From contig NZ_VOSC01000019.1 in NCBI RefSeq assembly GCF_007997385.1, positions 327,864 to 391,863 on the forward strand: 64,000 nt of DNA, written 5' to 3'. The notes beneath the pieces were generated by a model. The model saw only the letters and a program-made list of their open reading frames with translations. It did no database searches and was not told where the DNA came from. The stretch comes from Seonamhaeicola algicola. Its GTDB lineage: Bacteria; Bacteroidota; Bacteroidia; Flavobacteriales; Flavobacteriaceae. Shown one piece after another: positions 44,467 to 53,467 of the stretch; the first letter of the stretch is position 1, and each line of letters opens with the position of its first letter. The position numbers were made by a program, and so were the translations under genes.

Positions 44467-46344
44467 ATGAAAAATTTTATCACACTTGCAAGCTCTTTGC
44501 TTTTTGTTTCCCTTGTTTTTGCACAAGATTTGTACGTTGGAAATAACACTGAATTGTATGCACTTGATGTGCCTATTTTTGTAACTAATGACATTAGGTT
44601 AGAGTCTGCCTCTTCAAATTTTTACTTGAGAGGCGATGCCCAATTAATACAAGATGTTGATATTAAAAATTCTGATGCAGGTGAAATTTCTATATACCAA
44701 AACCAAACCACCAATGTTTATGAATACAACTTTTGGTGTTCGCCAGTTGGAGTTAGCGATAACACATCAAACCAAAACGTAGATTTTAACGGTACAAATA
44801 TACACGACCCTGCTGATGATACTGATGTTAGCAATGTTACATCTATTCCTTACGGATACACAACAAGCTATGAAGGTACAGCCACAGAACTTTCAAATTA
44901 CTGGATTTACAGTTTGCGCGATGGCGAAGGCTACTACAGTTGGCAGCAAGAATTTGATATAGGGAATATTGAAACAGGCTATGGTTTTACGTTAAAAGGA
45001 AGCCCAAATACTGATAATGTTTTAGATTTTAGAGGCCGCCCAAATAACGGAACTATTTTAGTAAGTTGTAGGTTTGATGGTGTTGATGATCAACCATCAG
45101 GAATACCTAACAGTGCACAAACGTTAACAGGTAACCCATACCCTTCTGCACTAGATTTAAAATTGTTTTTTGTAGAATCAGTAACAAATCAAGCTATCCT
45201 TTTAAATGAAATTTATTTCTGGGAGCAAAAACAAAACAACTCGCATTTTTTAGCAGATTATGAAGGAGGCTATGGTGAATATATACCTGGTGATTTAACT
45301 GATGATACAGATAATGGCACTTACACCTTTGCACCTTTTGAAAACTATAATGGCGATGGCACAACAAATGGTACTACTACAGGAAACACAATTGATTTTA
45401 GCGGAAATAACCAAAGACGTTTTGCTGCCGTTGGGCAAGGTTTTATAATAGCCAGTGACCCTATTGGTCTTGGTGGTGATGCTGAATTTACTAACGCTAT
45501 GCGTGTTTATTTTGAAGAAGACTCAACACCAGGTGGTAACGGTTCTATTTTTGCAAAAAACAGTAAAAAAACAGGTAAGAACACACAAACAAAAAACTAC
45601 CCCATGTCTCACAACGGTGTAGATTATAAAAAAATTATTGATAACCCAACAATAATACCTGAAATACGAATACATACACATGTTAATAATACTTTTTACA
45701 AAGAGAATGTTATTGCTTTTAGAGCAGGTACACCCAACAACAATACCTACAATAAAGGTTTTGATGGCTCAAACGTAAACACCTTAAGTAGTGATGCGTA
45801 TTTAATTTCTGAAGATAAAAATTTATCTATAAAATCTATTAACTATTCTGAAAGCACAAGATTAAAATTTGGTTTTAAAACCAACCAAGACAATACGCCT
45901 TTTAGTGTTACCGTAAATAAACTAAACAACATACCTAATGATGTGGATGTTTATATTTTTGATAATGAAACCAATATATACACTAATATTAAAGAAGGAA
46001 GTTTTAACGCCGTTTTAAACAAAGGTGTGTATAATGATAGGTTTGAAATTACGTTTGCTAAAAGCACATTAAACACTACTGAAGACACTTTTAGCAACTT
46101 TAAAATATACCAAAATAACACACAAGCACAAGTTGTAATTAACAACCCAAATAGTTTAAAATTAAAGGAACTAATACTATTTGATGTTAGTGGAAAACGT
46201 GTTTTATTTGAAACTATTAACTCTAATAATAACACACTATCATTTTCAACAAAAAACCTAAGCACAGGTGTATATGTTGCAAAAGTTACAACAGACAACA
46301 ATGCTGCTAAAACTCAAAAAATTGTAATTAACAACCAAAAGTAA
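44467..46344 (+). CDS. T9SS-exported surface protein
   Basis: A 625-residue protein with a signal peptide (about residues 1-19, ending VFAQ) and a type A T9SS C-terminal sorting domain (about 545-625: FKIYQNNTQAQVVINN, LILFDVSGKRVLFETI, LSTGVYVAKVTTDN, KTQKIVINNQK). That domain sends it through the type IX system to the cell surface. The middle part has no recognised catalytic motif; segments such as NFWCSPVG, LTGNPYPSALD and GQGFIIAS resemble the repeat-poor surface proteins found across Flavobacteriaceae. Function unknown, export route well supported. Confidence 0.85.
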   Translation: MKNFITLASSLLFVSLVFAQDLYVGNNTELYALDVPIFVTNDIRLESASSNFYLRGDAQLIQDVDIKNSDAGEISIYQNQTTNVYEYNFWCSPVGVSDNTSNQNVDFNGTNIHDPADDTDVSNVTSIPYGYTTSYEGTATELSNYWIYSLRDGEGYYSWQQEFDIGNIETGYGFTLKGSPNTDNVLDFRGRPNNGTILVSCRFDGVDDQPSGIPNSAQTLTGNPYPSALDLKLFFVESVTNQAILLNEIYFWEQKQNNSHFLADYEGGYGEYIPGDLTDDTDNGTYTFAPFENYNGDGTTNGTTTGNTIDFSGNNQRRFAAVGQGFIIASDPIGLGGDAEFTNAMRVYFEEDSTPGGNGSIFAKNSKKTGKNTQTKNYPMSHNGVDYKKIIDNPTIIPEIRIHTHVNNTFYKENVIAFRAGTPNNNTYNKGFDGSNVNTLSSDAYLISEDKNLSIKSINYSESTRLKFGFKTNQDNTPFSVTVNKLNNIPNDVDVYIFDNETNIYTNIKEGSFNAVLNKGVYNDRFEITFAKSTLNTTEDTFSNFKIYQNNTQAQVVINNPNSLKLKELILFDVSGKRVLFETINSNNNTLSFSTKNLSTGVYVAKVTTDNNAAKTQKIVINNQK

Positions 46345-46395
46345 TACGTTTATAATTTAGTACATTAGCATAAATTTTTAAATAGCTATTACTCT

Positions 46396-46677
46396 ATGGA
46401 AGAATACATGCTTCCTTGTTTAAATAAAAAATTTTTTGGTGTAGAATGCTTTGGTTGTGGTATGCAGCGTGCTTTAGCCCTCATATTTAAAGGCGAATTT
46501 GTACAAGCATTTTACATGTATCCTGCTATTTACACACTTATTTTACTAGTTGTTTTAATAACAATAAATGCTTTTAAAAACAACAAACTTTTATCTAAAA
46601 TTAATACTACTTTAGCTGTAGTAAATGCTATAATTATTATTTGCAGCTTTATTATAAAAACTTTTTTTAACCAATAA
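46396..46677 (+). CDS. DUF2752 membrane protein
   Basis: A 93-residue protein. The start of the domain has the family pattern of Pro-Cys and then CFGCGMQRA (about residues 17-25), followed by two hydrophobic helices (YTLILLVVLITINAF and TLAVVNAIIIICSFII). DUF2752 proteins are short inner-membrane proteins with a conserved CxGCGxxR motif and unknown function. A start at 46408 (MLPCLNKK) is equally possible. It stands 11 bases before the next small membrane gene. Confidence 0.82.
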   Translation: MEEYMLPCLNKKFFGVECFGCGMQRALALIFKGEFVQAFYMYPAIYTLILLVVLITINAFKNNKLLSKINTTLAVVNAIIIICSFIIKTFFNQ

Positions 46678-46687
46678 ATCATTACAC

Positions 46688-47017
46688 ATGGAACAAAAAA
46701 AATTACCTAATGCAACGCTTATTTTAGTATTTGGAATACTATCAATTGTTGGCTGTTGCTTTTACGGTATAGGCATAATACTTGGTGTAGTTGCCATTGT
46801 ATTAGCTGGAAAAGCAATAAAAATTAATGCTGAAAACCCTGATGAATATACAGGTATTCAAAATGTAAAAGTTGGTAAAATACTATCAATTATAGGTATT
46901 ATTTTAAGTGCTTTATATTTATTATTAATTATTTGGTTTGTATCAACATTTGGTTGGGAAGCTATGCAAGACCAACAATTAATGCAAGAAAGACTTCAAG
47001 AAATGATGGGACAATAA
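46688..47017 (+). CDS. Small membrane protein, DUF4190-like ('CCC motif')
   Basis: A 109-residue protein with two hydrophobic regions (about residues 11-38, LILVFGILSIVGCC..GIIL, and 60-84). The motif GCCFYGIGIILGVVAIVLAG followed by a glycine-rich second helix is typical of short DUF4190-type proteins often called CCC-motif membrane proteins in Bacteroidota. The polar C-terminus is Gln/Met-rich. Co-transcribed with the DUF2752 gene and followed by a terminator. Function unknown. Confidence 0.78.
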   Translation: MEQKKLPNATLILVFGILSIVGCCFYGIGIILGVVAIVLAGKAIKINAENPDEYTGIQNVKVGKILSIIGIILSALYLLLIIWFVSTFGWEAMQDQQLMQERLQEMMGQ

Positions 47018-47042
47018 CCCGTACCATATTCTAACCATAAAT

Positions 47043-47082
47043 AAAAATGGACTAATTTATAACTAAACTAGTCCATTTTTTT
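47043..47082 (+). terminator. Terminator after the DUF2752/DUF4190 unit
   Basis: An 11-bp stem, AAAATGGACTA at 47044-47054 against TAGTCCATTTT at 47069-47079, with a T run. It can also act on the convergent membrane gene. Confidence 0.78.
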
Positions 47083-47100
47083 ATGCTTTATTTTTCTTTT

Positions 47101-47547
47101 TTAAAATAACGAAGCCCCTATAACAGCTCCTATTATAACCAAAATATAAAGTGAAATTAACACTATAGAAAAAATGCCTAAAAACTTATAATGTGATTTT
47201 AAGCTTGAAAAAGCTTTAGCAAAATCATTATTATTTTCTTGTTTTAAAGCACTTTTCATACTTTTTGAAAACCTAAACAAATACATAACAGGAAAAAAGT
47301 AAACAGCGGCAAGAATAATGTAAAACAGCGCTATACCCGAAGCATAACCAGCACCGTATGCTGAAGCTAAACCACTAGAAGCTGCACCCGTTATTCCCAT
47401 GATAATACCTGCAAATATCATGAGACCAACACCTACAAAACCAAGTATTGCTAAAAAAGATGACCATTTTACGGTTTCAGTTAAATAGTCTTTAATTTCC
47501 GAGTTAATGCCAAGTTCAAAACTTTCAAAAGCAGATGTTTCTTTCAT
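47101..47547 (-). CDS. Small integral membrane protein (DUF5362-like)
   Basis: A 148-residue protein with three or four hydrophobic segments (WSSFLAILGFVGVGLMIFAG, ALFYIILAAVYFFPVMYLF, IFSIVLISLYILVIIGAVIG) and a cytoplasmic loop SKSMKSALKQENNNDFAKAF. This fits the DUF5362 type found in Bacteroidota. It starts three bases after the rocD stop, so the two share a message. Function unknown. Confidence 0.72.
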   Translation of the reverse strand: MKETSAFESFELGINSEIKDYLTETVKWSSFLAILGFVGVGLMIFAGIIMGITGAASSGLASAYGAGYASGIALFYIILAAVYFFPVMYLFRFSKSMKSALKQENNNDFAKAFSSLKSHYKFLGIFSIVLISLYILVIIGAVIGASLF

Positions 47548-47550
47548 AAA

Positions 47551-48795
47551 TTAATTTTCAAATTGTTTAAATGTTTTTGTTATTATGCTTACACAGTCTA
47601 ACAACTGTTCTTTATTCATAACTAAAGGCGGTGCAAACCTTATAATGTTACCGTGTGTTGGTTTTGCTATTAATCCGTTATCTCTTAAAGCTAAACACAT
47701 ATTCCAAGCAGTTTCGCTATCTTCAGTATCATTTACAACAACAGCATTTAACAACCCTTTACCACGTACTTTGGTTATAATGTTACTGGTTTCAATATAT
47801 TTATTCATTTCACTTCTAAAAAGTTCACCTAAAATACGTGCATTTTCAGCTAGATTCTCTTCTTTAACAACCTCAAGCGCAGCAATAGCTATAACAGCCG
47901 CTAATGGGTTTCCGCCAAATGTACTGCCATGCGTACCGGGTGTCATTACATCCATAATATTATTATTTGCCAATACGGCACTTATAGGGTAAGCACCTCC
48001 ACTTAAAGCTTTGCCTAAAATTAAAATATCAGGTTGTACGTTTTCGTGGTGTACAGCCAATAGTTTGCCTGTTCTGGCAACACCGGTTTGAATTTCATCT
48101 GCAATAAACAATACATTATGCGCTTCGCACAGTGCTTTTGCTTTAGCTAAATAACTTTCTGAAGGCACGTAAACACCAGCTTCACCCTGTATAGGTTCTA
48201 CTAAAAAACCAGCTACATTATTGTTGTTTTTTAACGCTGCTTCTAACGCATCTAAATTATCATATTCAATACGAATAAAAGCATCGGCATAAGGCCCAAA
48301 GTTTTTATTAGCAGTACTATCACTAGAAAATGATACTATTGTAGTTGTACGCCCATGAAAATTGTTTTTACAAACTATAATTTTAGCTTGGTTTTCGTCA
48401 ATACCTTTTACCTCATAAGCCCATTTACGGCATACTTTCATAGCAGCTTCAACAGCTTCGGCACCAGAGTTCATTGGTAATAATTTATCAAAACCAAAAT
48501 ACTCACACGTGTATTTTTCATAAAGCCCTAATTTATCATTGTAAAATGCTCTAGAAGTTAAGGTTAATGTTTGGGCTTGCTCAACCATAGCATTAATAAT
48601 TTTGGGGTGACAATGCCCTTGGTTTACCGCTGAGTATGCCGAAAGAAAATCGTAATAACGTTTTCCATCAACATCCCACACATAAACACCTTCGCCTTTA
48701 CTTAATACTACGGGTAGCGGATGGTATGTGTTTGAGCCATACGTTTTTTCTAATTCAATTGCTTGCTGTGATGTTAATTTTTGTAAAACAGCCAT
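47551..48795 (-). CDS. rocD: Ornithine aminotransferase
   Basis: A 414-residue class III PLP aminotransferase that converts ornithine and 2-oxoglutarate to glutamate semialdehyde and glutamate. The PLP motif FIADEIQTGVARTGKL, the Lys in LGKALSGGAYP (about residue 258) and the N-terminal GVYVWDVDGKRYYDFLSAYS, typical for ornithine aminotransferase, are intact. Normal length, cytoplasmic. The 215-base region upstream has a structured, GC-richer segment that may be a regulatory leader. Confidence 0.93.
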   Translation of the reverse strand: MAVLQKLTSQQAIELEKTYGSNTYHPLPVVLSKGEGVYVWDVDGKRYYDFLSAYSAVNQGHCHPKIINAMVEQAQTLTLTSRAFYNDKLGLYEKYTCEYFGFDKLLPMNSGAEAVEAAMKVCRKWAYEVKGIDENQAKIIVCKNNFHGRTTTIVSFSSDSTANKNFGPYADAFIRIEYDNLDALEAALKNNNNVAGFLVEPIQGEAGVYVPSESYLAKAKALCEAHNVLFIADEIQTGVARTGKLLAVHHENVQPDILILGKALSGGAYPISAVLANNNIMDVMTPGTHGSTFGGNPLAAVIAIAALEVVKEENLAENARILGELFRSEMNKYIETSNIITKVRGKGLLNAVVVNDTEDSETAWNMCLALRDNGLIAKPTHGNIIRFAPPLVMNKEQLLDCVSIITKTFKQFEN

Positions 48796-48825
48796 TTTAA
48801 AAAGTTTTAATTGTTAATAAAATAA

Positions 48826-48916
48826 CCATTCCTACTCTACCTTTATCCTTTCAGAAAAGACTCCGAAAATTCAGCGTGGGAGAGAAATCATCCCTAGATA
48901 AGTACTGCAAGTTACA
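48826..48916 (-). ncRNA. Candidate structured RNA leader of rocD
   Basis: The gap before rocD holds a stretch clearly richer in GC than its surroundings. On the transcribed (minus) strand a closing helix GATAA/TTATC (plus-strand 48843-48847 with 48897-48901) encloses two possible hairpins: GGGA-TCCC (48891-48894 with 48878-48881) and CTCC-GGAG (48879-48882 with 48861-48864). These use the same bases and exclude each other, which is how many riboswitches work. It matches no riboswitch class I can recognise. The function could also be at DNA level. Confidence 0.4.
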
Positions 48917-48998
48917 AATATTATTTGTTTATTTATTTTTTAAGTGAAAATGAAATAAACTTAATTTAAATTAATATACATTTATTTGCCGCTATTAT

Positions 48999-49006
48999 TA
49001 TTTTTG
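48999..49006 (+). promoter_or_regulatory. -7 element directly before rlmD
   Basis: TATTTTTG is an exact -7 match, ending only four bases before the ATG at 49011. Transcription normally starts a few bases after this element, so the message would be leaderless or nearly so. Confidence 0.45.
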
Positions 49007-49010
49007 CAGC

Positions 49011-50465
49011 ATGCCTAGAAGAGAACGAAACAAGTTTGTAAAACGCGGTGAAATAATTGAACTGCTTATAGAAGATTACGCCTTTGGCGGTAAAGGAATT
49101 GGACGTATTAGAAACGAACATGGCGAATTTGTTGTGTTTGTACCCAACACCATACCAGGGCAAAAGGTTAAAACGCAAATTAAAAAATCTAGTAAAAAAT
49201 ATGCGGAAGGCAAATTGCTTGATGTTATTACTAGAGCTGAAAACGAAACAACTATACCCTACCAAGATATACCGGGTGCACCCTACATTTATTTGCCTAT
49301 TGAAAAGCAACATGAATATAAGCAAACCAGCACTTTAGAACTTTTTAAACGTATTGGTAAAGTACAAAACATTGAAAGCCTGTTTGATGAATTTGTAAGT
49401 TCACCAAACACTTTTCATTACAGAAATAAAATGGAATACGGTTTTTCGGCCATTGGTTATAACAGAACCGAAAAAACCGATATTGATGCCTTTACCCTTG
49501 GTTTTAAAAAACGTGGAACTTGGTGGTGTGCCGAAAATTTAAATAATGATAGCGGCTTATTTGATGCCCAAGTTGAAAACAACCTAAAACACATTAGAAA
49601 TTACTGCGAGCAAACAGGTTTAGCACCTTGGCATGCTCCTAGAAAAGAAGGTTTTTTTAGGTATTTTATTGTTAGAAAATCACATAAAACCAATAAACTG
49701 CTTTTTAATTTGGTTACCACATCATATGATTTACCAAAATTCAACCTTACTAAATTTGCCAATTATTTAGTAGAATTATTTGGCAATAGAGTTGCTGGTT
49801 TTCTTCACACTATTAATGATGAAATTGGAGACCGTACCATTGCCACAACAGGAAGTATAAAACTTATTTATGGCAATGATAAAATTGTTGAAGAATTACT
49901 GGGTTTAAACTTTGAAATTAGCATAAAAAGTTTTTTTCAAACCAACCCAAAATGTGCTGAAAAACTTTACAGCAAGGTTATTGATTATGCATTAGAAAAC
50001 AAAGATGCTGTTGATAACACTGTGGTTTTAGATTTGTTTTGTGGCACCGGAACTATTGGGCAAATTTTAGCTTCAAAAAGTAATAACACCAAAATTGTAG
50101 GAGTAGATATTGTTGCATCGGCAATTGAAGATGCTAAAGAAAACGCCAAAAGAAACAATATTGAAGGTTTAAAGTTTTATGCCGCCGACGTTGGTAAATT
50201 TCTAACAGAACACCCGCAATACAAAAACAAAATACGCACAATAATTTTAGACCCTGCAAGAGCTGGTATTGCACCAAAAACACTTAAAAAAATAATAAAC
50301 CTAAATGCAGAACGTTTGGTTTATGTATCTTGTAACCCTGCAACCCAAGCACGAGATACCGAACAATTAATGGCCGAAGGTTACAGCATAAAAAAAATGA
50401 GTTTAGTAGACCAATTTCCGCATACAGCACATATTGAAACCGTTGTGCTGTTTGAAAAGAAATAA
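49011..50465 (+). CDS. rlmD: 23S rRNA (uracil-5-)-methyltransferase RlmD/RumA family
   Basis: A 484-residue methyltransferase. An N-terminal TRAM domain (about residues 12-70, GEIIELLIEDYAFGGKGIGR) binds RNA. The catalytic part has the SAM motif VLDLFCGTGTIGQ (about 340-352), the DPARAG motif (about 418-423), and the nucleophilic Cys in YVSCNPATQARD (about 442-453). It methylates a uridine of 23S rRNA to m5U. The four-cysteine Fe-S site of E. coli RlmD is not evident, as in many Bacteroidota members. DUF6452 and DUF6048 genes follow. Confidence 0.9.
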   Translation: MPRRERNKFVKRGEIIELLIEDYAFGGKGIGRIRNEHGEFVVFVPNTIPGQKVKTQIKKSSKKYAEGKLLDVITRAENETTIPYQDIPGAPYIYLPIEKQHEYKQTSTLELFKRIGKVQNIESLFDEFVSSPNTFHYRNKMEYGFSAIGYNRTEKTDIDAFTLGFKKRGTWWCAENLNNDSGLFDAQVENNLKHIRNYCEQTGLAPWHAPRKEGFFRYFIVRKSHKTNKLLFNLVTTSYDLPKFNLTKFANYLVELFGNRVAGFLHTINDEIGDRTIATTGSIKLIYGNDKIVEELLGLNFEISIKSFFQTNPKCAEKLYSKVIDYALENKDAVDNTVVLDLFCGTGTIGQILASKSNNTKIVGVDIVASAIEDAKENAKRNNIEGLKFYAADVGKFLTEHPQYKNKIRTIILDPARAGIAPKTLKKIINLNAERLVYVSCNPATQARDTEQLMAEGYSIKKMSLVDQFPHTAHIETVVLFEKK

Positions 50466-50522
50466 CTAATTTTTTATTAAGAAAAACTAAACTAACAAAC
50501 GTATTAATATATACGCAAACTA

Positions 50523-51068
50523 ATGAAACACTTAAAATTAATTATACTGCCAATTGTAATTTTTGCAGTGGCATTTATAAGTTGTGAAAGAGACGATATT
50601 TGTCCGGAAAGCACACCAACAACCCCATCATTAATCATAGATTTGTATGATTTTACAAACCAAGAAAACCGTAAAAATGTTTTTAATTTGGTAGTAGTTG
50701 GTGTAGATAACGATACTATTTTACCAGGCTATGAATTTGTAACTGCCGATGATTTTATACTACCCTTAAAAACAGATGCCAACTCAACGCAATACCGCCT
50801 TATAAAAGACGCTACCGTAAACAATAACGGCACACCTGATGATAGTGAAGATGATTTTATTGAGGGCAATATTGATATAATTACCATTAATTATACAACT
50901 GAAGAGGTTTACGTATCTAGAGCCTGTGGTTACAAAACTATTTTTAATAATGTAGAAGTAGTTATTACTGATGATGCTGATAACTGGCTTTTAGGCAACC
51001 CAATAAACTTAACCAATAACCAACCAGTAGAAAATGAAAACGCAACACATTTTAACTTATTTCACTAG
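50523..51068 (+). CDS. DUF6452-like lipoprotein
   Basis: A 181-residue protein with a lipoprotein signal (lipobox FISC, Cys at about residue 21) and the following ERDDICPE segment. It is mostly beta sheet (LIIDLYDFTNQENRKNVFNL, IDIITINYTTEEVYVSRACG). It belongs with DUF6452, a Bacteroidota family usually found next to rlmD and DUF6048. Its last 35 bases overlap the start of the DUF6048 gene in another frame, so the pair is translationally linked. Function unknown. Confidence 0.78.
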   Translation: MKHLKLIILPIVIFAVAFISCERDDICPESTPTTPSLIIDLYDFTNQENRKNVFNLVVVGVDNDTILPGYEFVTADDFILPLKTDANSTQYRLIKDATVNNNGTPDDSEDDFIEGNIDIITINYTTEEVYVSRACGYKTIFNNVEVVITDDADNWLLGNPINLTNNQPVENENATHFNLFH

Positions 51069-51762
51069 TATAGCTTTAATATTTGCGTTTAGCACCACTA
51101 CTTTTGCCCAAAACGATAGTATTGTAAACGCAACCGATTCTTTAAAAATTAAACAAAAATATGGCCTTAGAATTGCTGGTGATGTTGGTAAATTAATACG
51201 CTCTTTTTTAGATGAAGATTATTCTGGTTTTGAAATTGCTGCCGATTTTAGACTAAAAAAAAACATGTATATAGCTGGTGAAATTGGTTTTGAAGAAAAA
51301 AATACTATTACAGATTATATGGATATTACAACCAATGGCTCGTACTTTAAAGGTGGTATAGACTTAAATATGTATGAAAATTGGTTAGATATGGATAACA
51401 TGGTTTATGCAGGTTTTAGGGTTGGTGTTAGCAGTTTTTCGCATGATTTAAACAGCTTTTCGGTTTATAGTACCAATCAATATTGGAATCCGCAATTTTC
51501 ATCAATCAATACTCAAGAATTTAGCGGCTTAACAGCTTTTTGGGGTGAACTTATTTTAGGTATGAAAGTTGAACTATTTAATAACCTTTACATGGGTTTA
51601 AACGTACAATTAAAAATATTAGCAAGTGAAACGGATCCTGATAATTTTGAAAACGTTTATATTCCCGGATACGGCCGCACATATGATAGCACTGGCCTAG
51701 GCACTAGCTATAGCTACACTTTAGGTTACAGAATACCTTTGTATAAAAAAGCTAAAAAGTAA
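51034..51762 (+). CDS. DUF6048-like outer-membrane protein
   Basis: A 242-residue protein with a signal peptide (about residues 1-26, MKTQHILTYFTSIALIFAFS ... TFAQ) and a barrel-like pattern of short amphipathic strands (YGLRIAGDVGKLI, MYIAGEIGFEEK, YAGFRVGVSSFSH, YSYTLGYRIPLYK). DUF6048 is a Bacteroidota family of presumed outer-membrane proteins. The signal peptide starts inside the coding part of the DUF6452 gene; the 35-base overlap is therefore real and not an artefact of start choice. Confidence 0.78.
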   Translation: MKTQHILTYFTSIALIFAFSTTTFAQNDSIVNATDSLKIKQKYGLRIAGDVGKLIRSFLDEDYSGFEIAADFRLKKNMYIAGEIGFEEKNTITDYMDITTNGSYFKGGIDLNMYENWLDMDNMVYAGFRVGVSSFSHDLNSFSVYSTNQYWNPQFSSINTQEFSGLTAFWGELILGMKVELFNNLYMGLNVQLKILASETDPDNFENVYIPGYGRTYDSTGLGTSYSYTLGYRIPLYKKAKK

Positions 51763-51796
51763 TTTAATAGAAGTTGTTTTGGTGTTAAAGTATTAA

Positions 51797-52240
51797 TTAA
51801 TCTTCATCAAAAAACACTTCTTTTAATATATCTATTCTTAGTTTTAGTAATTGGGCATTTTCAAAAGTAGGCTCAATTGGTACAGGAAAACATGCTTCAA
51901 GTGAATTTTGGTTTATTACATTATCAACCCAATCATACATTAATTGACAATATATAGCAACAGCCTCTTGTGCCGATGTAACAGATTTATCTAAATACAC
52001 AAAAGGCAAATAGCCTGCTACTACCCAAACAAAATCATCAACATCATTATTAATAGGCTCAATTTCAAACAGAAAAACACCCAATAAATCATAAGAGCTA
52101 AACTCAAAATCATACCATGATTTTTTTACTTCAACACACCAGTCATTACTTTCTATATAAGCCTGTGCCTCTTTTTGTAAATTTAAAATAGTTTGAAGTT
52201 CTGCAGTTTGAATTAAACCATTTTAAACATCTTCATTCAT
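51797..52240 (-). pseudogene. Gene of unknown family broken by a stop at codon 6
   Basis: An ATG at 52240 opens MNEDV and is stopped by TAA at 52225-52223. The same frame continues without any further stop for 142 codons, NGLIQTAELQTILNLQKEAQ to the end LKEVFFDED at 51797, and its composition is that of a real soluble acidic protein (148 codons in all). No ATG, GTG or TTG lies between the stop and the TTG at 52084, which would lose about 47 conserved-looking residues. I do not recognise the family. Most likely a recent nonsense mutation or sequence error; initiation at TTG to give a 95-residue protein is the alternative. Confidence 0.62.
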
Positions 52241-52267
52241 ATTTTTATGTGTAGTTTTAAACTAAAA

Positions 52268-53425
52268 TTATTTCATATACTTACCTTTCTTACTTCCTTC
52301 ATACATAACATACTTAACTAAGCGCGATTCTAATTTGGCATTAAATAGTTGTATTTTTCTTGAAGGGCGTAAACCAACAAATTTTAAAGCATCTAAATTT
52401 GAGGTAATAAACCAAGCATCGGTACCTGGATAGTTTTGTTTTAACGTATCACCTATATTTTTATAAAACTGCTCCATATCAATATTTAAACGTTCGCCGT
52501 ACGGTGGATTAAATACCATATGTAATTTGGCGTTACCGCCTTTTTGAGTTTTGAAAAAATCTTCGTGCTTCACCGTGATAAAATCATCTAATTGTGCGTT
52601 TTTAATATTGTCTTTAGCTTTGTAAACGGCACTAGGCGCTTTATCATAGCCTATAATTTTATAGTGAAAATCGCGCGTTTTTTTAAGCAATGATTCTTCA
52701 ATTTTTTCAAATAAATCAACATCCCAATCCTGCCAACGTTCAAAAGCAAACTCTTTACGCATTAAGTTTGGCGGAATATTACAGGCAATCATAGCAGCCT
52801 CAATAAGCATGGTTCCAGAGCCACACATGGGGTCCATGAAATCACATTGACCATCCCAACCAGACAGCATAATCAAACCAGCAGCTAACACTTCATTAAT
52901 TGGTGCAATATTAGTAGCTGTTTTGTAACCACGTTTGTGTAAAGAATCTCCTGAAGTATCTAATGATACTGTGCAATCATTTCTATCAATATGAATATTA
53001 ATTTTTAAATCAGGAAATTTTAAATCTACATTAGGCCTTTGCCCGGTATTATCTCTAAACCTATCAACTATAGCGTCTTTAGTTTTCAGGGCTATAAATA
53101 GTGAATGTTTAAATACTTGCGAATGTATTGTAGCATCTACCGCCAATGAACCTGATGATTTTAAATAATTCTCCCAAGGCATTTTGTATATATTATTATA
53201 CAAATCTTGCTCATTAAATACTTTAAATGAATGAATGGGTTTTAAAATTTTAATAGCAGTACGCAAACCTAAATTAGCTTTATACATAAAGCCTTTATCG
53301 CCCACAAAACTTACATTACGCACACTTTTTTTAACATCTTGCGCACCAAGTTGCGTTAACTCATTTGCTAATAAATCTTCAAAACCAAATAATGTTTTGG
53401 CTACCATTTTGAAATTTTCATCCAT
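52268..53425 (-). CDS. THUMP-domain RNA methyltransferase (RlmL/K N-terminal type)
   Basis: A 385-residue methyltransferase. Residues about 5-165 are a ferredoxin-like plus THUMP RNA-binding region; residues about 170-385 are a Rossmann methyltransferase with DPMCGSGTMLIEAAMIACNI (about 197-216) and the N6-adenine/N2-guanine catalytic motif NPPYGERL (about 306-313). By architecture it corresponds to the RlmL half that forms m2G2445 in 23S rRNA. Full length, with its own promoter TATTTTTG at 53460-53467. Confidence 0.9.
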   Translation of the reverse strand: MDENFKMVAKTLFGFEDLLANELTQLGAQDVKKSVRNVSFVGDKGFMYKANLGLRTAIKILKPIHSFKVFNEQDLYNNIYKMPWENYLKSSGSLAVDATIHSQVFKHSLFIALKTKDAIVDRFRDNTGQRPNVDLKFPDLKINIHIDRNDCTVSLDTSGDSLHKRGYKTATNIAPINEVLAAGLIMLSGWDGQCDFMDPMCGSGTMLIEAAMIACNIPPNLMRKEFAFERWQDWDVDLFEKIEESLLKKTRDFHYKIIGYDKAPSAVYKAKDNIKNAQLDDFITVKHEDFFKTQKGGNAKLHMVFNPPYGERLNIDMEQFYKNIGDTLKQNYPGTDAWFITSNLDALKFVGLRPSRKIQLFNAKLESRLVKYVMYEGSKKGKYMK

Positions 53426-53459
53426 TTTTTACTACTACTTAATTACGTGTATAAAAATG

Positions 53460-53467
53460 CAAAAATA
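53460..53467 (-). promoter_or_regulatory. -7 element of the THUMP methyltransferase gene
   Basis: TATTTTTG on the minus strand, an exact match to TAnnTTTG, 34 bases before the start codon. Confidence 0.48.
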
